From the NCBI GenBank assembly GCA_029202545.1, contig CP119311.1, positions 4,154,001-4,218,000 on the forward strand: a DNA stretch of 64,000 bases, written 5' to 3'. The stretch's first letter is position 1. Every line of letters starts with the position of its first letter. A program made the translations under genes and the position numbers. Below the pieces are notes generated by a model. It ran no database searches. It saw only the letters and a program-made list of their open reading frames with translations, and was not told where the DNA came from. Below are positions 1 to 8,278 of this stretch, one piece after another. This stretch comes from Candidatus Pseudobacter hemicellulosilyticus. Its GTDB lineage: Bacteria; Bacteroidota; Bacteroidia; Chitinophagales; Chitinophagaceae.

Positions 1-99
1 TTCCTGCCGGTGCAGCTGCAGGTTGATATTTTTCAGAACGGGGGTTGCGCCAAGCTTTACACTGACATTGTCCAGTTGTAACAGGAGGGTTTTGTCCAT
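1..99 (-). CDS. ABC transporter ATP-binding protein, N-terminal fragment
   Basis: Only the first 33 codons are inside the window. The minus-strand reading begins MDKTLLLQLDNVSVKLG and continues with a VLKNINLQL stretch. This is the usual first beta strands of an ABC ATPase domain (LxNVSVxxG...VLKNINLxL), just before the Walker A loop, which lies outside the window. The ATG at 97-99 is preceded at 120-127 by a TATCTTTG box on the same strand, leaving a leader of roughly 15-20 nt. Which transporter it serves cannot be seen here. The family call is fairly safe from the beta-strand pattern, but the key motifs are missing from view. Confidence 0.7.
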   Translation of the reverse strand, partial: MDKTLLLQLDNVSVKLGATPVLKNINLQLHRQE

Positions 100-119
100 G
101 CCGGGTAACTGTTTGTGCG

Positions 120-127
120 CAAAGATA
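120..127 (-). promoter_or_regulatory. Bacteroidota -7 promoter box (TATCTTTG)
   Basis: TATCTTTG on the minus strand matches the Bacteroidota consensus TAnnTTTG and lies 21 nt upstream of the ABC ATPase start codon. A copy of the dispersed GGTTCGTCCC repeat sits just upstream at 141-157, in the place where a -33 element and activator sites would lie. Confidence 0.55.
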
Positions 128-140
128 TCAATTGAAAAGT

Positions 141-157
141 TTTGGGACGAACCAAAA
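141..157. repeat. Dispersed intergenic motif GGTTCGTCCC, copy 1
   Basis: The plus strand reads TTTGGGACGAACCAAAA. The bases GGGAC at 145-149 can pair with GTCCC at 161-165, giving a small hairpin with the GAACC part in the loop. It belongs to a family of nine intergenic copies in this window. Confidence 0.75.
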
Positions 158-286
158 AAGTCCCGGAAAAGTTGCGGAACTGTTGTACTGAATACATGTA
201 AAGGATCTTACGCTAAATAAAAAAAGTTGAGTGTGCCGTACGCCGGCACACTCAACTTATGCAAAGAGGAAACTATAAATAATGAT

Positions 287-604
287 CTATTGTTCCAGTT
301 TGATCTCACCAACATCTGTAGGTTGGCCATCTGCTACTGTAACGCCATCTTTCGCAGCATTTTTGTAAGGCGGTTTAGCCTCAACAATCAGGCGGTAAGT
401 ACCAGCTTTGGCGCCAGTGATCTCAAACGCACCTTCAGCTACGGAAGCTTTCAGTGTATCGGTCCCCGAAAGAGCCCATACGCGGGTAGCTCCGTCTGCG
501 GGTGAAATTGTTCCTTTGATAGATCCTGTTTGTACACCTTTAAAGGCGAATAAACCTACGGTAGCAATCGTTGCGGCTACCAAGCTCATCTTGATGCTTT
601 TCAT
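287..604 (-). CDS. Small exported carboxypeptidase-regulatory-like protein
   Basis: A 105-residue protein. Residues 1-25 form a signal-like segment (MKSIKMSLVAATIATVGLFAF) with no lipobox. The rest is a small beta-sandwich pattern: GSIKGTISPADGATRVWA, then GAFEITGAKAGTYRLIVEA, then GVTVADGQPTDVGEIKL. The GTYRL...V stretch is typical of the CarboxypepD-regulatory / DUF4198-like Ig fold found in many periplasmic and surface proteins of Bacteroidota. It stands alone between the divergent ABC gene and a long gap. An AT-rich leader at 605-660 presumably holds its promoter. Its function is unknown; the fold call is inference from the pattern. Confidence 0.75.
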   Translation of the reverse strand: MKSIKMSLVAATIATVGLFAFKGVQTGSIKGTISPADGATRVWALSGTDTLKASVAEGAFEITGAKAGTYRLIVEAKPPYKNAAKDGVTVADGQPTDVGEIKLEQ

Positions 605-980
605 AATTCAAAGATTATAGATTAATAAAAATGGTTCCTAATAAATTATAGAATCACATTACTGATTATCGCGCGGTAGAGTATGTGGGGGATTCTGGGT
701 CCAATAAAACAATGACTGTGCCATAAATTTTATTGGTGAATAAAAAAAAGATTAACATGTTCTTTGATGGCGCACAAGGGGTGATGGCACAATTATTTTA
801 AAGGCGGCATTCTTCGGTTATGCATGACCCTGTGCATTTTAGTCCACAGGATCTGCGCTGAAAAAGCATGACTGAAGCCTGACTAAGGCAAATGCCGGTA
901 AAAGATTAAAAAATCATTAAGGAAGGAATGGACGTCATTTTAAAAATAATCTCCGGGAATCTGGCAAGTAGCCGGAGCGG

Positions 981-1118
981 TCAGGCAGCGGGCGCTTCAT
1001 CAAGCCTGCTGATATCCTCATGTAGCACTGCCGTTACTACAGCGTTGGAAACGGAGAACCGGTAAAAACGAGATCTGCTGGCCTTAAGCTCCGGCGTGGC
1101 GTACTCTGGGATTTTCAT
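981..1118 (-). CDS. Candidate small protein, 45 residues
   Basis: On the minus strand an ATG at 1116-1118 opens a frame of 45 codons ending in TGA at 981-983. It begins MKIPEYATPELKASRSRF, continues YRFSVSNAVVTAVLHED and ends ISRLDEAPAA. The codons are of the kind used by neighbouring genes and the peptide mixes charged and hydrophobic residues as a folded small protein would. No signal peptide and no TAnnTTTG box close upstream. I do not recognise it. It may be a real small gene in an otherwise empty gap or chance. Confidence 0.3.
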   Translation of the reverse strand: MKIPEYATPELKASRSRFYRFSVSNAVVTAVLHEDISRLDEAPAA

Positions 1119-1413
1119 GAACCGGGCTAATTGAAGGCTTAACAAGTCAATTTATAGGGTAAACAGGCTACCTGAAAGGAAGAACCCCTGAGGCGGTCTC
1201 GACAAAAGATAATGGTGGCCCAAATCCTGGATTTCCACGCGCATCTTGACGGCCTGCCCGTTCAATGGCGCTGCTGCGGCTGCCCAGCCACAAGCCTTCC
1301 CGGAGCGGCACGCTTACCAGTCCGGCCCATCCTGTCACCTTATTATAATTACCGCTTTGCTTTTTTCCACAGCCGTTAATATCTCCGGGAAATCCCTTCT
1401 GCCCCGGTTTTGC

Positions 1414-1421
1414 TATATTTG
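1414..1421 (+). promoter_or_regulatory. -7 box (TATATTTG) of the parE cluster
   Basis: TATATTTG fits the Bacteroidota TAnnTTTG consensus. It lies 116 nt upstream of the parE start codon, and the stretch between is AT-rich and gene-free, as expected of a 5' leader. No clear TTTG -33 element at the usual spacing was found. Confidence 0.45.
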
Positions 1422-1536
1422 CCCGTTCTATAAATTCCCAGCAGCTTATTATAAATGAATTTGTAATATATAATAATATTCATAATTAGTACTTTATAGG
1501 CTGAAAAATCGTTATTGAGACCGGAATATTCTATTT

Positions 1537-3441
1537 ATGGCAAAAGAAAAAGAAAGCAGCAACCAGTTTGAGTATAACGAGGAATCCATCAGAAGTCTCG
1601 ACTGGCGGGAGCATATCCGCCTCCGCCCCGGTATGTATATCGGTAAACTGGGGGACGGCTCCAGCCCGGACGATGGCATTTACGTGCTGATCAAAGAGGT
1701 TATTGATAACTGTATCGATGAACATACCATGGGGTATGGCAAGCAGGTGGAGATCACCATCGAAAGCAAGACGGTCACTATTCGCGACTATGGCCGCGGC
1801 ATTCCCCTCGGTAAAGTGGTGGACGTAGTGAGCAAGATCAATACAGGCGCCAAATATGATAGCAAGGCCTTCCAGAAATCCGTGGGTCTGAACGGTGTGG
1901 GTACCAAGGCCGTGAACGCCCTCAGCAGTTATTTCAAAGTAACCGCTTTCCGGGAGGGCAAGGAAAAGACCGCCGAGTTTGAAAGAGGTGTACTGCTGAA
2001 AGAACATAAAGAGGTAAGAACAGATGAGCCCAACGGCACCCTGATCAATTTTATCCCTGACGATACCATCTTCAAGAATTTTCATTATCTCCATGAGTAC
2101 CTGGACGGCCAGCTCTGGAATTATTGCTACCTCAACGCCGGGCTGGTGATCAGCCTCAACGGCAAAAAATATGTGAGTAAGAACGGTCTGCTGGATCTGC
2201 TCCAGCGTAAGACCAACGAGGATGAGCTGCGCTATCCCATCATCCACCTGAAAGGGGAGGATATTGAAGTTGCCATCACGCACGAGAACCAGTACGGGGA
2301 GGAATACTATTCCTTCGTCAACGGTCAGTATACTACACAGGGGGGCACTCACCTGGCCGCCTTCCGCGAAGGGTACGTAAAGACCATCCGCGAGTTCTTC
2401 AAAAAAGATTATGACGCAGCCGATATCCGCGCCAGCATCTGTGCCGCTATTTCCGTGCGGGTGCAGGAACCGGTGTTCGAAAGCCAGACCAAGACCAAAC
2501 TGGGTTCACAGGTGGTGTATGAAGATGGTCCTACCATGCGGAACTTTGTCAGCGATTTCCTGGTGAAAGAGCTGGACAATTTCCTGCACCGTAATCCTGC
2601 CACCGCTGAAGCCCTGAAGAAACGTATTGAGCAAAGCGAACGGGAACGCAAGGAACTGGCCGGTATCAAGAAACTGGCCAACGAACGCGCTAAAAAAGCC
2701 AACCTGCATAACCGTAAGCTGCGTGATTGTCGTTACCACCTGAACGATGAAACTACCGGTAAGGACAAACAGACCATTCTCGAAAAACAGCAGCAGAGCA
2801 CCATCTTCATTACGGAAGGGGACTCCGCCAGTGGTTCCATCACCAAATCACGGAACGTGGAAACCCAGGCTGTATTCAGCCTGCGTGGTAAACCCCTCAA
2901 CTGCTTTGGGCTTACCAAAAAAGTAGTGTACGAGAATGAAGAGTTCAATCTCCTGCAGCACGCCCTCAATATTGAAGACGGCTATGAGGGATTGCGCTAC
3001 AATGATATTGTTATTGCCACAGATGCTGACGTGGACGGTATGCATATCCGCCTGCTGATGATGACCTTCTTCCTGCAGTTCTTCCCGGACCTGGTGAAGA
3101 ACCAGCACGTGTATATCCTGGAAACGCCCCTGTTCCGGGTGCGTAATAAACAGGAGACTATCTACTGCTATGATGAGGAGGAGAAAGCAAAGGCCATCAA
3201 AAAGCTGGGCGGCAAACCGGAGATCACCCGCTTTAAAGGATTGGGTGAGATATCTCCCGACGAATTCGGCCGGTTCATTGGTCCTGAAATGCGCAAGCAG
3301 CCGGTCATCATTGAACAGGGCGAACACGTTCAGCAATTGCTGGAATATTATATGGGTAAGAATACCCAGGAACGCCAGGAGTTCATTATTGGTAACTTAC
3401 GCGTAGAGCTTGACCTGGCCGATGAGGCCGTAGCCAGTTAG
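1537..3441 (+). CDS. parE: DNA topoisomerase IV subunit B (ParE)
   Basis: 634 residues. It supplies ATPase and Toprim functions to topoisomerase IV, which unlinks daughter chromosomes. The GHKL ATP-binding fold is visible as EVIDNCIDEH near residue 50, YGRGIPLG near 87 and the ATP-lid motif GLNGVGTKAVNALS near 117-130. The transducer domain follows. The Toprim motifs are TEGDSASGS at 426-434 and DADVDG at 496-501, then FKGLGEISPDEFGRFI. The length fits Bacteroidota ParE and is shorter than GyrB of E. coli. Its partner parC follows at 5295 after two small genes, which favours ParE over GyrB. The start codon is the first in-frame ATG, 15 codons before the conserved region. Confidence 0.95.
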   Translation: MAKEKESSNQFEYNEESIRSLDWREHIRLRPGMYIGKLGDGSSPDDGIYVLIKEVIDNCIDEHTMGYGKQVEITIESKTVTIRDYGRGIPLGKVVDVVSKINTGAKYDSKAFQKSVGLNGVGTKAVNALSSYFKVTAFREGKEKTAEFERGVLLKEHKEVRTDEPNGTLINFIPDDTIFKNFHYLHEYLDGQLWNYCYLNAGLVISLNGKKYVSKNGLLDLLQRKTNEDELRYPIIHLKGEDIEVAITHENQYGEEYYSFVNGQYTTQGGTHLAAFREGYVKTIREFFKKDYDAADIRASICAAISVRVQEPVFESQTKTKLGSQVVYEDGPTMRNFVSDFLVKELDNFLHRNPATAEALKKRIEQSERERKELAGIKKLANERAKKANLHNRKLRDCRYHLNDETTGKDKQTILEKQQQSTIFITEGDSASGSITKSRNVETQAVFSLRGKPLNCFGLTKKVVYENEEFNLLQHALNIEDGYEGLRYNDIVIATDADVDGMHIRLLMMTFFLQFFPDLVKNQHVYILETPLFRVRNKQETIYCYDEEEKAKAIKKLGGKPEITRFKGLGEISPDEFGRFIGPEMRKQPVIIEQGEHVQQLLEYYMGKNTQERQEFIIGNLRVELDLADEAVAS

Positions 3442-3463
3442 CAATCCGCCAACCAGAATATGT

Positions 3464-4255
3464 ATGTTTGAATTTCACATGGATCGGAAACGTTATTTTG
3501 ACATTCAGGAAAAGAATGCCGAACAATACGTGATCCCCTTTATAGCCGCCAGGTTTCCCCTTCAGCCCGGAATGCGGGTGCTGGAGATCGGCTGCGGCGA
3601 GGCCGGTGTACTCAAGGCTTTCCTGAAACTGGGCTGTACCTGCGTAGGCGTGGAGCTGGATGCTACCCGGATTGTCAATGCAGAGAAATGGCTGGCGGAA
3701 GAGAAGCAGGCGGGCAGGATCAGCTTTGTGACCAAAGACATTTATAAGGTAGATATAGAGAGCGAACTGGGTGGACATTTTGATATCATCCTGCTGAAAG
3801 ATGTGATAGAGCATATCCATGATCAGCCCCGGCTGATAGGCTGGATGAAGCAGTTCCTAAGACCCAATGGAGTGATCTTTTTCGGATTCCCTCCCTGGCA
3901 GATGCCTTTTGGCGGACACCAGCAGATCTGCCGGAACAAGTGGCTTTCCCGTTTGCCCTGGTACCATCTCCTGCCCAGGTCTCTTTACGGGGCCATCCTC
4001 AAAAAAAATGGGGAGAATGTGGAGGAGATGATGGAGATCCGTGATACCGGTATCTCTATTGAACGTTTTGAAAGGATCTGTAAAGAGCAGGGATATGCTA
4101 TTGCCAACAAAGCACATTACCTGATCAATCCGATCTATGAATACAAGTTCGGGTGGAAGCCAAGGAAACAGCTGGGTATTGTCAAGGCTATTCCCTGGTT
4201 CCGGAATTTCCTGACCACCTGTGTGTATTATCTGATAACACCCAAGCAAATTTAA
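3464..4255 (+). CDS. Class I SAM-dependent methyltransferase
   Basis: 263 residues with a Rossmann methyltransferase core. Motif I is VLEIGCGEAGVL near residues 45-56, an acidic strand-2 end is seen in CVGVELDATRI, and motif IV is DIILLKDVIEHI near 108-119, followed by FLRPNGVIFFGFPPWQMPFGG. The EHI pattern after motif IV is that of UbiG/Methyltransf_11-type small-molecule methyltransferases. The C-terminal third (PWYHLLPRSLYGAIL, then VYYLITP) is not familiar. It lies 22 nt after parE and 7 nt before the DUF1835 gene, so is very likely cotranscribed with them. The substrate is unknown. Confidence 0.85.
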   Translation: MFEFHMDRKRYFDIQEKNAEQYVIPFIAARFPLQPGMRVLEIGCGEAGVLKAFLKLGCTCVGVELDATRIVNAEKWLAEEKQAGRISFVTKDIYKVDIESELGGHFDIILLKDVIEHIHDQPRLIGWMKQFLRPNGVIFFGFPPWQMPFGGHQQICRNKWLSRLPWYHLLPRSLYGAILKKNGENVEEMMEIRDTGISIERFERICKEQGYAIANKAHYLINPIYEYKFGWKPRKQLGIVKAIPWFRNFLTTCVYYLITPKQI

Positions 4256-4262
4256 AGAACCT

Positions 4263-5105
4263 ATGATCCATATCGTTTTCAATGAAGCGGATGTTGCCGT
4301 ACTGCAGAAAGCCATTGAGCTGGATGAAACTTTGCAGGGAGAGGTGGTGCAGATCCAGGATGATTATGCCGTAGGTCCCATCCGTGATATCTATGTGGGC
4401 GAAGGTATTGAAGCCCGCAAACAATGGTGGCGGGATGTGCTGGCTGGCGGCGACCTGGACGGGAAAGTGGATGCTGAAGACGCCGTTGATGATTATAAGA
4501 CCGTTGCCGCACTGGTGGGCAACCTGCGCCGTAACCCGGACGAGATCGTCTGGGTATGGGCTGCCCAGAATAAACATGATGTAAGCGGCTATTACTGGCT
4601 GCTGCGCTATATGGCGGAGTTCCAGGGCCGGATATTTATCCTGTACCTGAACAACCTGCCCTTTATCAATGAAAAAGGACTGATCTTTTACCCTGAATGG
4701 CTGCATGTGATCCCGCCCCGCGAGTTCCTGAAAGCCAGGAAGCTGGCCCGTCCCATTACCCTCAGTGAATTTGAAGTAGATCCCGATGAATGGATACGCC
4801 TGCAGCAGGAAGAAGGGAAAGGGGTACGCATCCTGGAAGGTGGTAAGAAGCTGGCCCAGTACGATTACGATCATTATGATGCGGACCTGAAGAAATATAT
4901 ATCGTCCGACTGGCAGAAGGCCAACAGGATCATCAATAATTTCCTGAACAAGAACAAGCAGACCACAGGTGATATGTATATGCTCTGGCGTTTGAAGCAG
5001 TTACTGACTACGGGCGAGTATGATGTGCAGGGCGAACCAAAAGGCCTGAAAGATTTTGAGGTGAAGGCGAAATCGGCAGTGCCCGCTGAAGCTGCGCCCG
5101 AATAG
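4263..5105 (+). CDS. DUF1835 domain-containing protein
   Basis: 280 residues. The start MIHIVFNEADVAVLQKAIEL and the following DDYAVGPIRDIY...ARKQWWRDVL fit the DUF1835 family, a Rossmann-like domain of unknown role. The C-terminal half (DPDEWIRLQQEEGKGVRILEGG, later a LLTTGEYDVQGEPKGLKDFEV segment) fits the companion domain usually found after DUF1835. There is no signal peptide or membrane segment, so it should be cytoplasmic. It sits between the methyltransferase and parC. I cannot assign a reaction. Confidence 0.8.
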   Translation: MIHIVFNEADVAVLQKAIELDETLQGEVVQIQDDYAVGPIRDIYVGEGIEARKQWWRDVLAGGDLDGKVDAEDAVDDYKTVAALVGNLRRNPDEIVWVWAAQNKHDVSGYYWLLRYMAEFQGRIFILYLNNLPFINEKGLIFYPEWLHVIPPREFLKARKLARPITLSEFEVDPDEWIRLQQEEGKGVRILEGGKKLAQYDYDHYDADLKKYISSDWQKANRIINNFLNKNKQTTGDMYMLWRLKQLLTTGEYDVQGEPKGLKDFEVKAKSAVPAEAAPE

Positions 5106-5294
5106 GTGACTGTGCTGCTGACAGCTACTCCGCTAAATGCATTTTTGGGGAGATAGGCGGGCTGTCCGGAGAATAAGGAACAGCTTGATGCCGGAAACAT
5201 GGTTGGCGCCCGCACAGCAACCAGTATGCCGGAGCAGTGGAACAGGAAAAAGGTATAAAATAATTGTAAGCAAAAAACGGAAGGCAATACGCAT

Positions 5295-7814
5295 ATGGCT
5301 AAATTCAAAATTTCAGATGAGGCGCTGGAGAGCAACAGCGGGTTATATGGCCAGTACAAGACCTGGTTCCTGGATTATGCTTCCTACGTGATCCTGGAGC
5401 GGGCTGTACCCGCTATTGAGGACGGTCTCAAGCCCGTACAACGCCGGATCCTCCATGCCATGAAGGAAATGGACGATGGTCGCTTCAACAAAGTGGCCAA
5501 TATCATCGGGCAGGCCATGCAATACCATCCCCACGGGGATGCCAGTATTGGCGATGCCCTGGTGAATATGGGCCAGAAAGACCTGCTGGTGGAAACCCAG
5601 GGTAACTGGGGCGATATCCGCACCGGCGATGATGCGGCGGCCGCCCGTTATATTGAGGCCCGTCTCAGCAAATTTGCGCTGGATGTGGCTTTCAACGCCA
5701 AGACCACCGACTGGGCACTGAGTTATGACGGTCGCAAGAACGAGCCCGTGACCCTGCCCATGAAATTCCCGCTGCTGCTGGCGCAGGGCGCGGAAGGCAT
5801 TGCAGTAGGGCTGGCCACCAAGATCCTGCCCCATAATTTCTGCGAACTGCTGGAAGCCGCTATCAAATACCTGCGTGGCCGGAAGTTTGAGGTCTATCCC
5901 GATTTCCAGACCGGCGGTATGATTGATGTCACCAACTACAATGAAGGTAAACGCGGTGGTAAAGTGAGGGTGCGGGCAATGATAGAGGAAGTGGACAAAA
6001 AGACCCTGGCCATCAAAAGTGTGCCTTATGGTGTAACCACTACCTCCATGATCGATTCCATTATCAAGGCCAACGACCAGGGTAAGATCAAGATCAAGAA
6101 AGTAACGGATAATACTGCTGCCGATGTGGAGATCCAGGTGGACCTGGCCCCCGGCATTTCTCCCGATATCACCATTGATGCGCTGTATGCCTTTACGGAT
6201 TGTGAGGTCAGCATATCTCCCAACGCCTGCGTGATTGTTGAACAGAAGCCGCAGTTCCTGGGCGTGCATGAGCTGTTGCGCGTATCGGTAGACAATACCA
6301 AGGAACTCCTGCGCAGGGAACTGGAGATCAAACTGGCCGAACTGCAGGAAAAATGGCATTACACCTCGCTTGAAAAGATCTTCTTCGAGGAAAAGATCTA
6401 CAAGGAGCTGGAAAAGAAACACGATACCTGGGAGAAGGTGCTGGATGCTATTGATAAAGCCTTCGGACCTTTCAAAAAGCTGCTGAAACGGGACATCACC
6501 CGCGAAGATATCCTCAAGCTCACGGAGAAACCGGTGCGCCGGATCTACCGCCTCGATATTGACGCCCTGATTGACCAGATCAAAGGCCTGGAGAAAGAGA
6601 TCAGGCAGGTGAAACACGACCTGAACAACCTGATTGATTTTGCCGTAGGTTACTACGAGAACCTGCTCAGCAAATACGGCAAGGGCCGCGAACGGAAAAC
6701 AGAGATCAAGCTGTTTGAAGCCATCCAGGCCAAATCCGTAGCCATCGCCAACGTAAAATTATATGTGAACAAGGCGGACGGCTTTGTTGGCACCGGCCTG
6801 AAAAAGGATGAGTTCATTGCTGATTGCTCTGACCTGGACGATGTGATCGCCTTCACCAAGGCGGGTAAGATGAAGATCGTGAAAGTGTCCGATAAGACCT
6901 TTATCGGCAAAGACATCCTGCATGTGGCCATCTTCCAGAAGAATGACGAGCGTACTACCTATAATATGATCTATGTGGATGCGGCCAGCGGCACCAGTTA
7001 CGCCAAGCGTTTCAATGTTACCGGCATCACCCGTGATAAGGAATACGACCTCACCAAAGGTTCGGAAAAAAGCAAAGTGCATTATTTCACGGCCAATCCA
7101 AACGGAGAAGCTGAAGTGCTGAAAATAGTACTAAGTCCCAATGCTTCTGCCCGGAACAAGGAATTTGAGTTTTATTTCGAAGAACTGGAGATCAAGAACC
7201 GGAACAGCATGGGTAACCAGGTGACCAAGTATCCCATTAAATCTGTGAAGTTCAAGGAAGCGGGCAAATCCACCCTGGGTGGACGCAAACTCTGGTTTGA
7301 CGATACTTTCGGCAGGCTCAATACGGAAGAGAAAGGAGAATACCTGGGCAGCTTCCAGACAGAGGACAGGCTGCTGGCGTTCTACAATGATGGTACGTAT
7401 ATGATCACCGACCAGGAACTGACCCAGCGTTTTGATCCGGAGACCATCCTGCGGATCGAGAAGTTTGATGTCAACCGGATAGTGACGGCCATTTACCTGG
7501 ACAGCGATAAACAGCAGTTCAACGTGAAGCGCTTCAAGGTGGATACCACCACGCTGCATAACCGGTTTACCTTTATCAAGGAAGGGGAGGGCAACTACCT
7601 GGATGCCGTGACCACGCATCCGGAACCGGTAGTGCTGATCAAGGCCGGTCGCGGGGCACAGGCACGCACCAGCAAGATCAAGATCTCCAACTTTGTGGAA
7701 GTGATGGGCTGGAAGGCGGTGGGCAACAAACTGGCGGACTATACCAAGAGTACGGAGTTTGAGTGGGCCATGAAGGAGAAAGAGTTGAAAGACGATCAGC
7801 CGGAACTGTTCTAA
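5295..7814 (+). CDS. parC: DNA topoisomerase IV subunit A (ParC)
   Basis: 839 residues. This is the DNA-cleaving subunit that pairs with ParE. The winged-helix and tower start at YASYVILERAVPAIEDGLKP, with the QAMQYHPHGDASIGDALVNM motif near residues 74-93 and the catalytic tyrosine at 119 in AARYIEARLSKFA. A coiled-coil segment near 430-460 (LIDQIKGLEKEIRQVKHDL) leads to the C-terminal beta-pinwheel, which lacks an obvious GyrA box, fitting ParC rather than GyrA. A gap of 189 nt with no recognisable content separates it from the DUF1835 gene. A strong terminator follows at 7843-7870. Confidence 0.93.
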   Translation: MAKFKISDEALESNSGLYGQYKTWFLDYASYVILERAVPAIEDGLKPVQRRILHAMKEMDDGRFNKVANIIGQAMQYHPHGDASIGDALVNMGQKDLLVETQGNWGDIRTGDDAAAARYIEARLSKFALDVAFNAKTTDWALSYDGRKNEPVTLPMKFPLLLAQGAEGIAVGLATKILPHNFCELLEAAIKYLRGRKFEVYPDFQTGGMIDVTNYNEGKRGGKVRVRAMIEEVDKKTLAIKSVPYGVTTTSMIDSIIKANDQGKIKIKKVTDNTAADVEIQVDLAPGISPDITIDALYAFTDCEVSISPNACVIVEQKPQFLGVHELLRVSVDNTKELLRRELEIKLAELQEKWHYTSLEKIFFEEKIYKELEKKHDTWEKVLDAIDKAFGPFKKLLKRDITREDILKLTEKPVRRIYRLDIDALIDQIKGLEKEIRQVKHDLNNLIDFAVGYYENLLSKYGKGRERKTEIKLFEAIQAKSVAIANVKLYVNKADGFVGTGLKKDEFIADCSDLDDVIAFTKAGKMKIVKVSDKTFIGKDILHVAIFQKNDERTTYNMIYVDAASGTSYAKRFNVTGITRDKEYDLTKGSEKSKVHYFTANPNGEAEVLKIVLSPNASARNKEFEFYFEELEIKNRNSMGNQVTKYPIKSVKFKEAGKSTLGGRKLWFDDTFGRLNTEEKGEYLGSFQTEDRLLAFYNDGTYMITDQELTQRFDPETILRIEKFDVNRIVTAIYLDSDKQQFNVKRFKVDTTTLHNRFTFIKEGEGNYLDAVTTHPEPVVLIKAGRGAQARTSKIKISNFVEVMGWKAVGNKLADYTKSTEFEWAMKEKELKDDQPELF

Positions 7815-7842
7815 GCAGGACCTGCTGTCTTAAAATAACGAT

Positions 7843-7870
7843 CGGGCGCTCTATTGCAGAGCGCCCGTTT
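7843..7870 (+). terminator. Rho-independent terminator after parC
   Basis: CGGGCGCTC at 7843-7851 pairs with GAGCGCCCG at 7859-7867 around a 7-nt loop, followed by a T-rich stretch (TTTTGTTG). It lies 28 nt after the parC stop codon. Confidence 0.75.
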
Positions 7871-7908
7871 TGTTGTGATCTGCTCAATTGCAGGATCAGG
7901 GCAAAATA

Positions 7909-8046
7909 CCTCGGGACTTCTCCACAGTCGCTCGCCTCCGGCGAGTGACAACTATTCCGTCGCCTCCGGCGACCAGCAACCACCAGCCTGTCCCGAGGCG
8001 TTAGCCGGAGGCTAACAAATACTGGTCACTCGCCGGAGGCGAGCGA
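7909..8046. repeat. Cluster of short GC-rich palindromes (REP-like)
   Basis: Four hairpins with 6-7-bp stems and 3-nt loops: CTCGCCTCCGGCGAG at 7931-7945, GTCGCCTCCGGCGAC at 7959-7973, GTTAGCCGGAGGCTAAC at 8000-8016 and CTCGCCGGAGGCGAG at 8029-8043. The outer pair belongs to an exact 22-bp inverted repeat (7928-7949 and 8025-8046), and CCTCGGGAC at 7909-7917 is mirrored by GTCCCGAGG at 7990-7998. A related element lies at 50663-50706. The layout resembles REP/BIME elements, but no RAYT transposase gene is in the window. Confidence 0.75.
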
Positions 8047-8098
8047 GGGTGAGCCCGCGAGCAGCATTGGAAAGTGATTCCAATAGCCTTCGGGCATT

Positions 8099-8115
8099 TT
8101 TTGGTTCGTCCCAAA
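8099..8115. repeat. Dispersed intergenic motif GGTTCGTCCC, copy 2
   Basis: TTTTGGTTCGTCCCAAAAC followed by a run of A. On the minus strand the core is preceded by a T run, TTTTTTTGTTTTGGGACG, as in copy 3 some 87 nt away. Confidence 0.75.
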
Positions 8116-8186
8116 ACAAAAAAATCAGACGGGCCTTGCAGCAAGTCTTTGCAACGAAGCGTTTCCAGGTCTTCGGGGACAGTTCC

Positions 8187-8203
8187 TTTGGTTCGTCCCA
8201 AAA
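8187..8203. repeat. Dispersed intergenic motif GGTTCGTCCC, copy 3
   Basis: TTTGGTTCGTCCCAAAAC. On the minus strand GGGAC can pair with GTCCC 14 nt downstream (at 8177-8181), giving a hairpin. The copy lies right after the T-tract of the minus-strand terminator at 8205-8237. Confidence 0.75.
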
Positions 8204-8204
8204 C

Positions 8205-8237
8205 AAAAAAGCCCGGCGCATGATACGCCGGGCTTTT
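8205..8237 (-). terminator. Terminator of the minus-strand secreted-protein gene
   Basis: GCCCGGCG at 8211-8218 pairs with CGCCGGGC at 8226-8233; flanking A and T runs extend the stem. Read on the minus strand the hairpin is followed by TTTTTTG. It lies about 40 nt after the stop codon at 8279. Confidence 0.8.
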
Positions 8238-8278
8238 ATAACGAAACTTATTATGAAAGTTCCTTCAACAGGAACCTG

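Larger units (their letters stand above)
605..1536. other. Long intergenic region before parE
   Basis: About 930 bases without a conserved gene. It is AT-rich near both ends and mixed in the middle. The only things I can support are a candidate 45-codon ORF on the minus strand (981-1118) and a TATATTTG promoter box at 1414-1421 for the parE cluster. No RNA family motif, repeat or transposon end was recognised. The middle part could be a decayed gene, but I could not match it to anything. Confidence 0.6.
7815..8278. other. Repeat-rich convergent intergenic region
   Basis: 464 bases between the ends of parC (+) and the secreted-protein gene (-). It holds the parC terminator, four small GC hairpins with a shared CCTCCGG/CCGGAGG core, an exact 22-bp inverted repeat (7928-7949 against 8025-8046), two copies of the GGTTCGTCCC motif and the terminator of the minus-strand gene. 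No ORF there looks real. Confidence 0.8.

Noticed and set aside
8188..8200. GGTTCG in the dispersed motif as a tRNA T-arm
   Set aside because: No acceptor, D or anticodon arms surround any of the copies.
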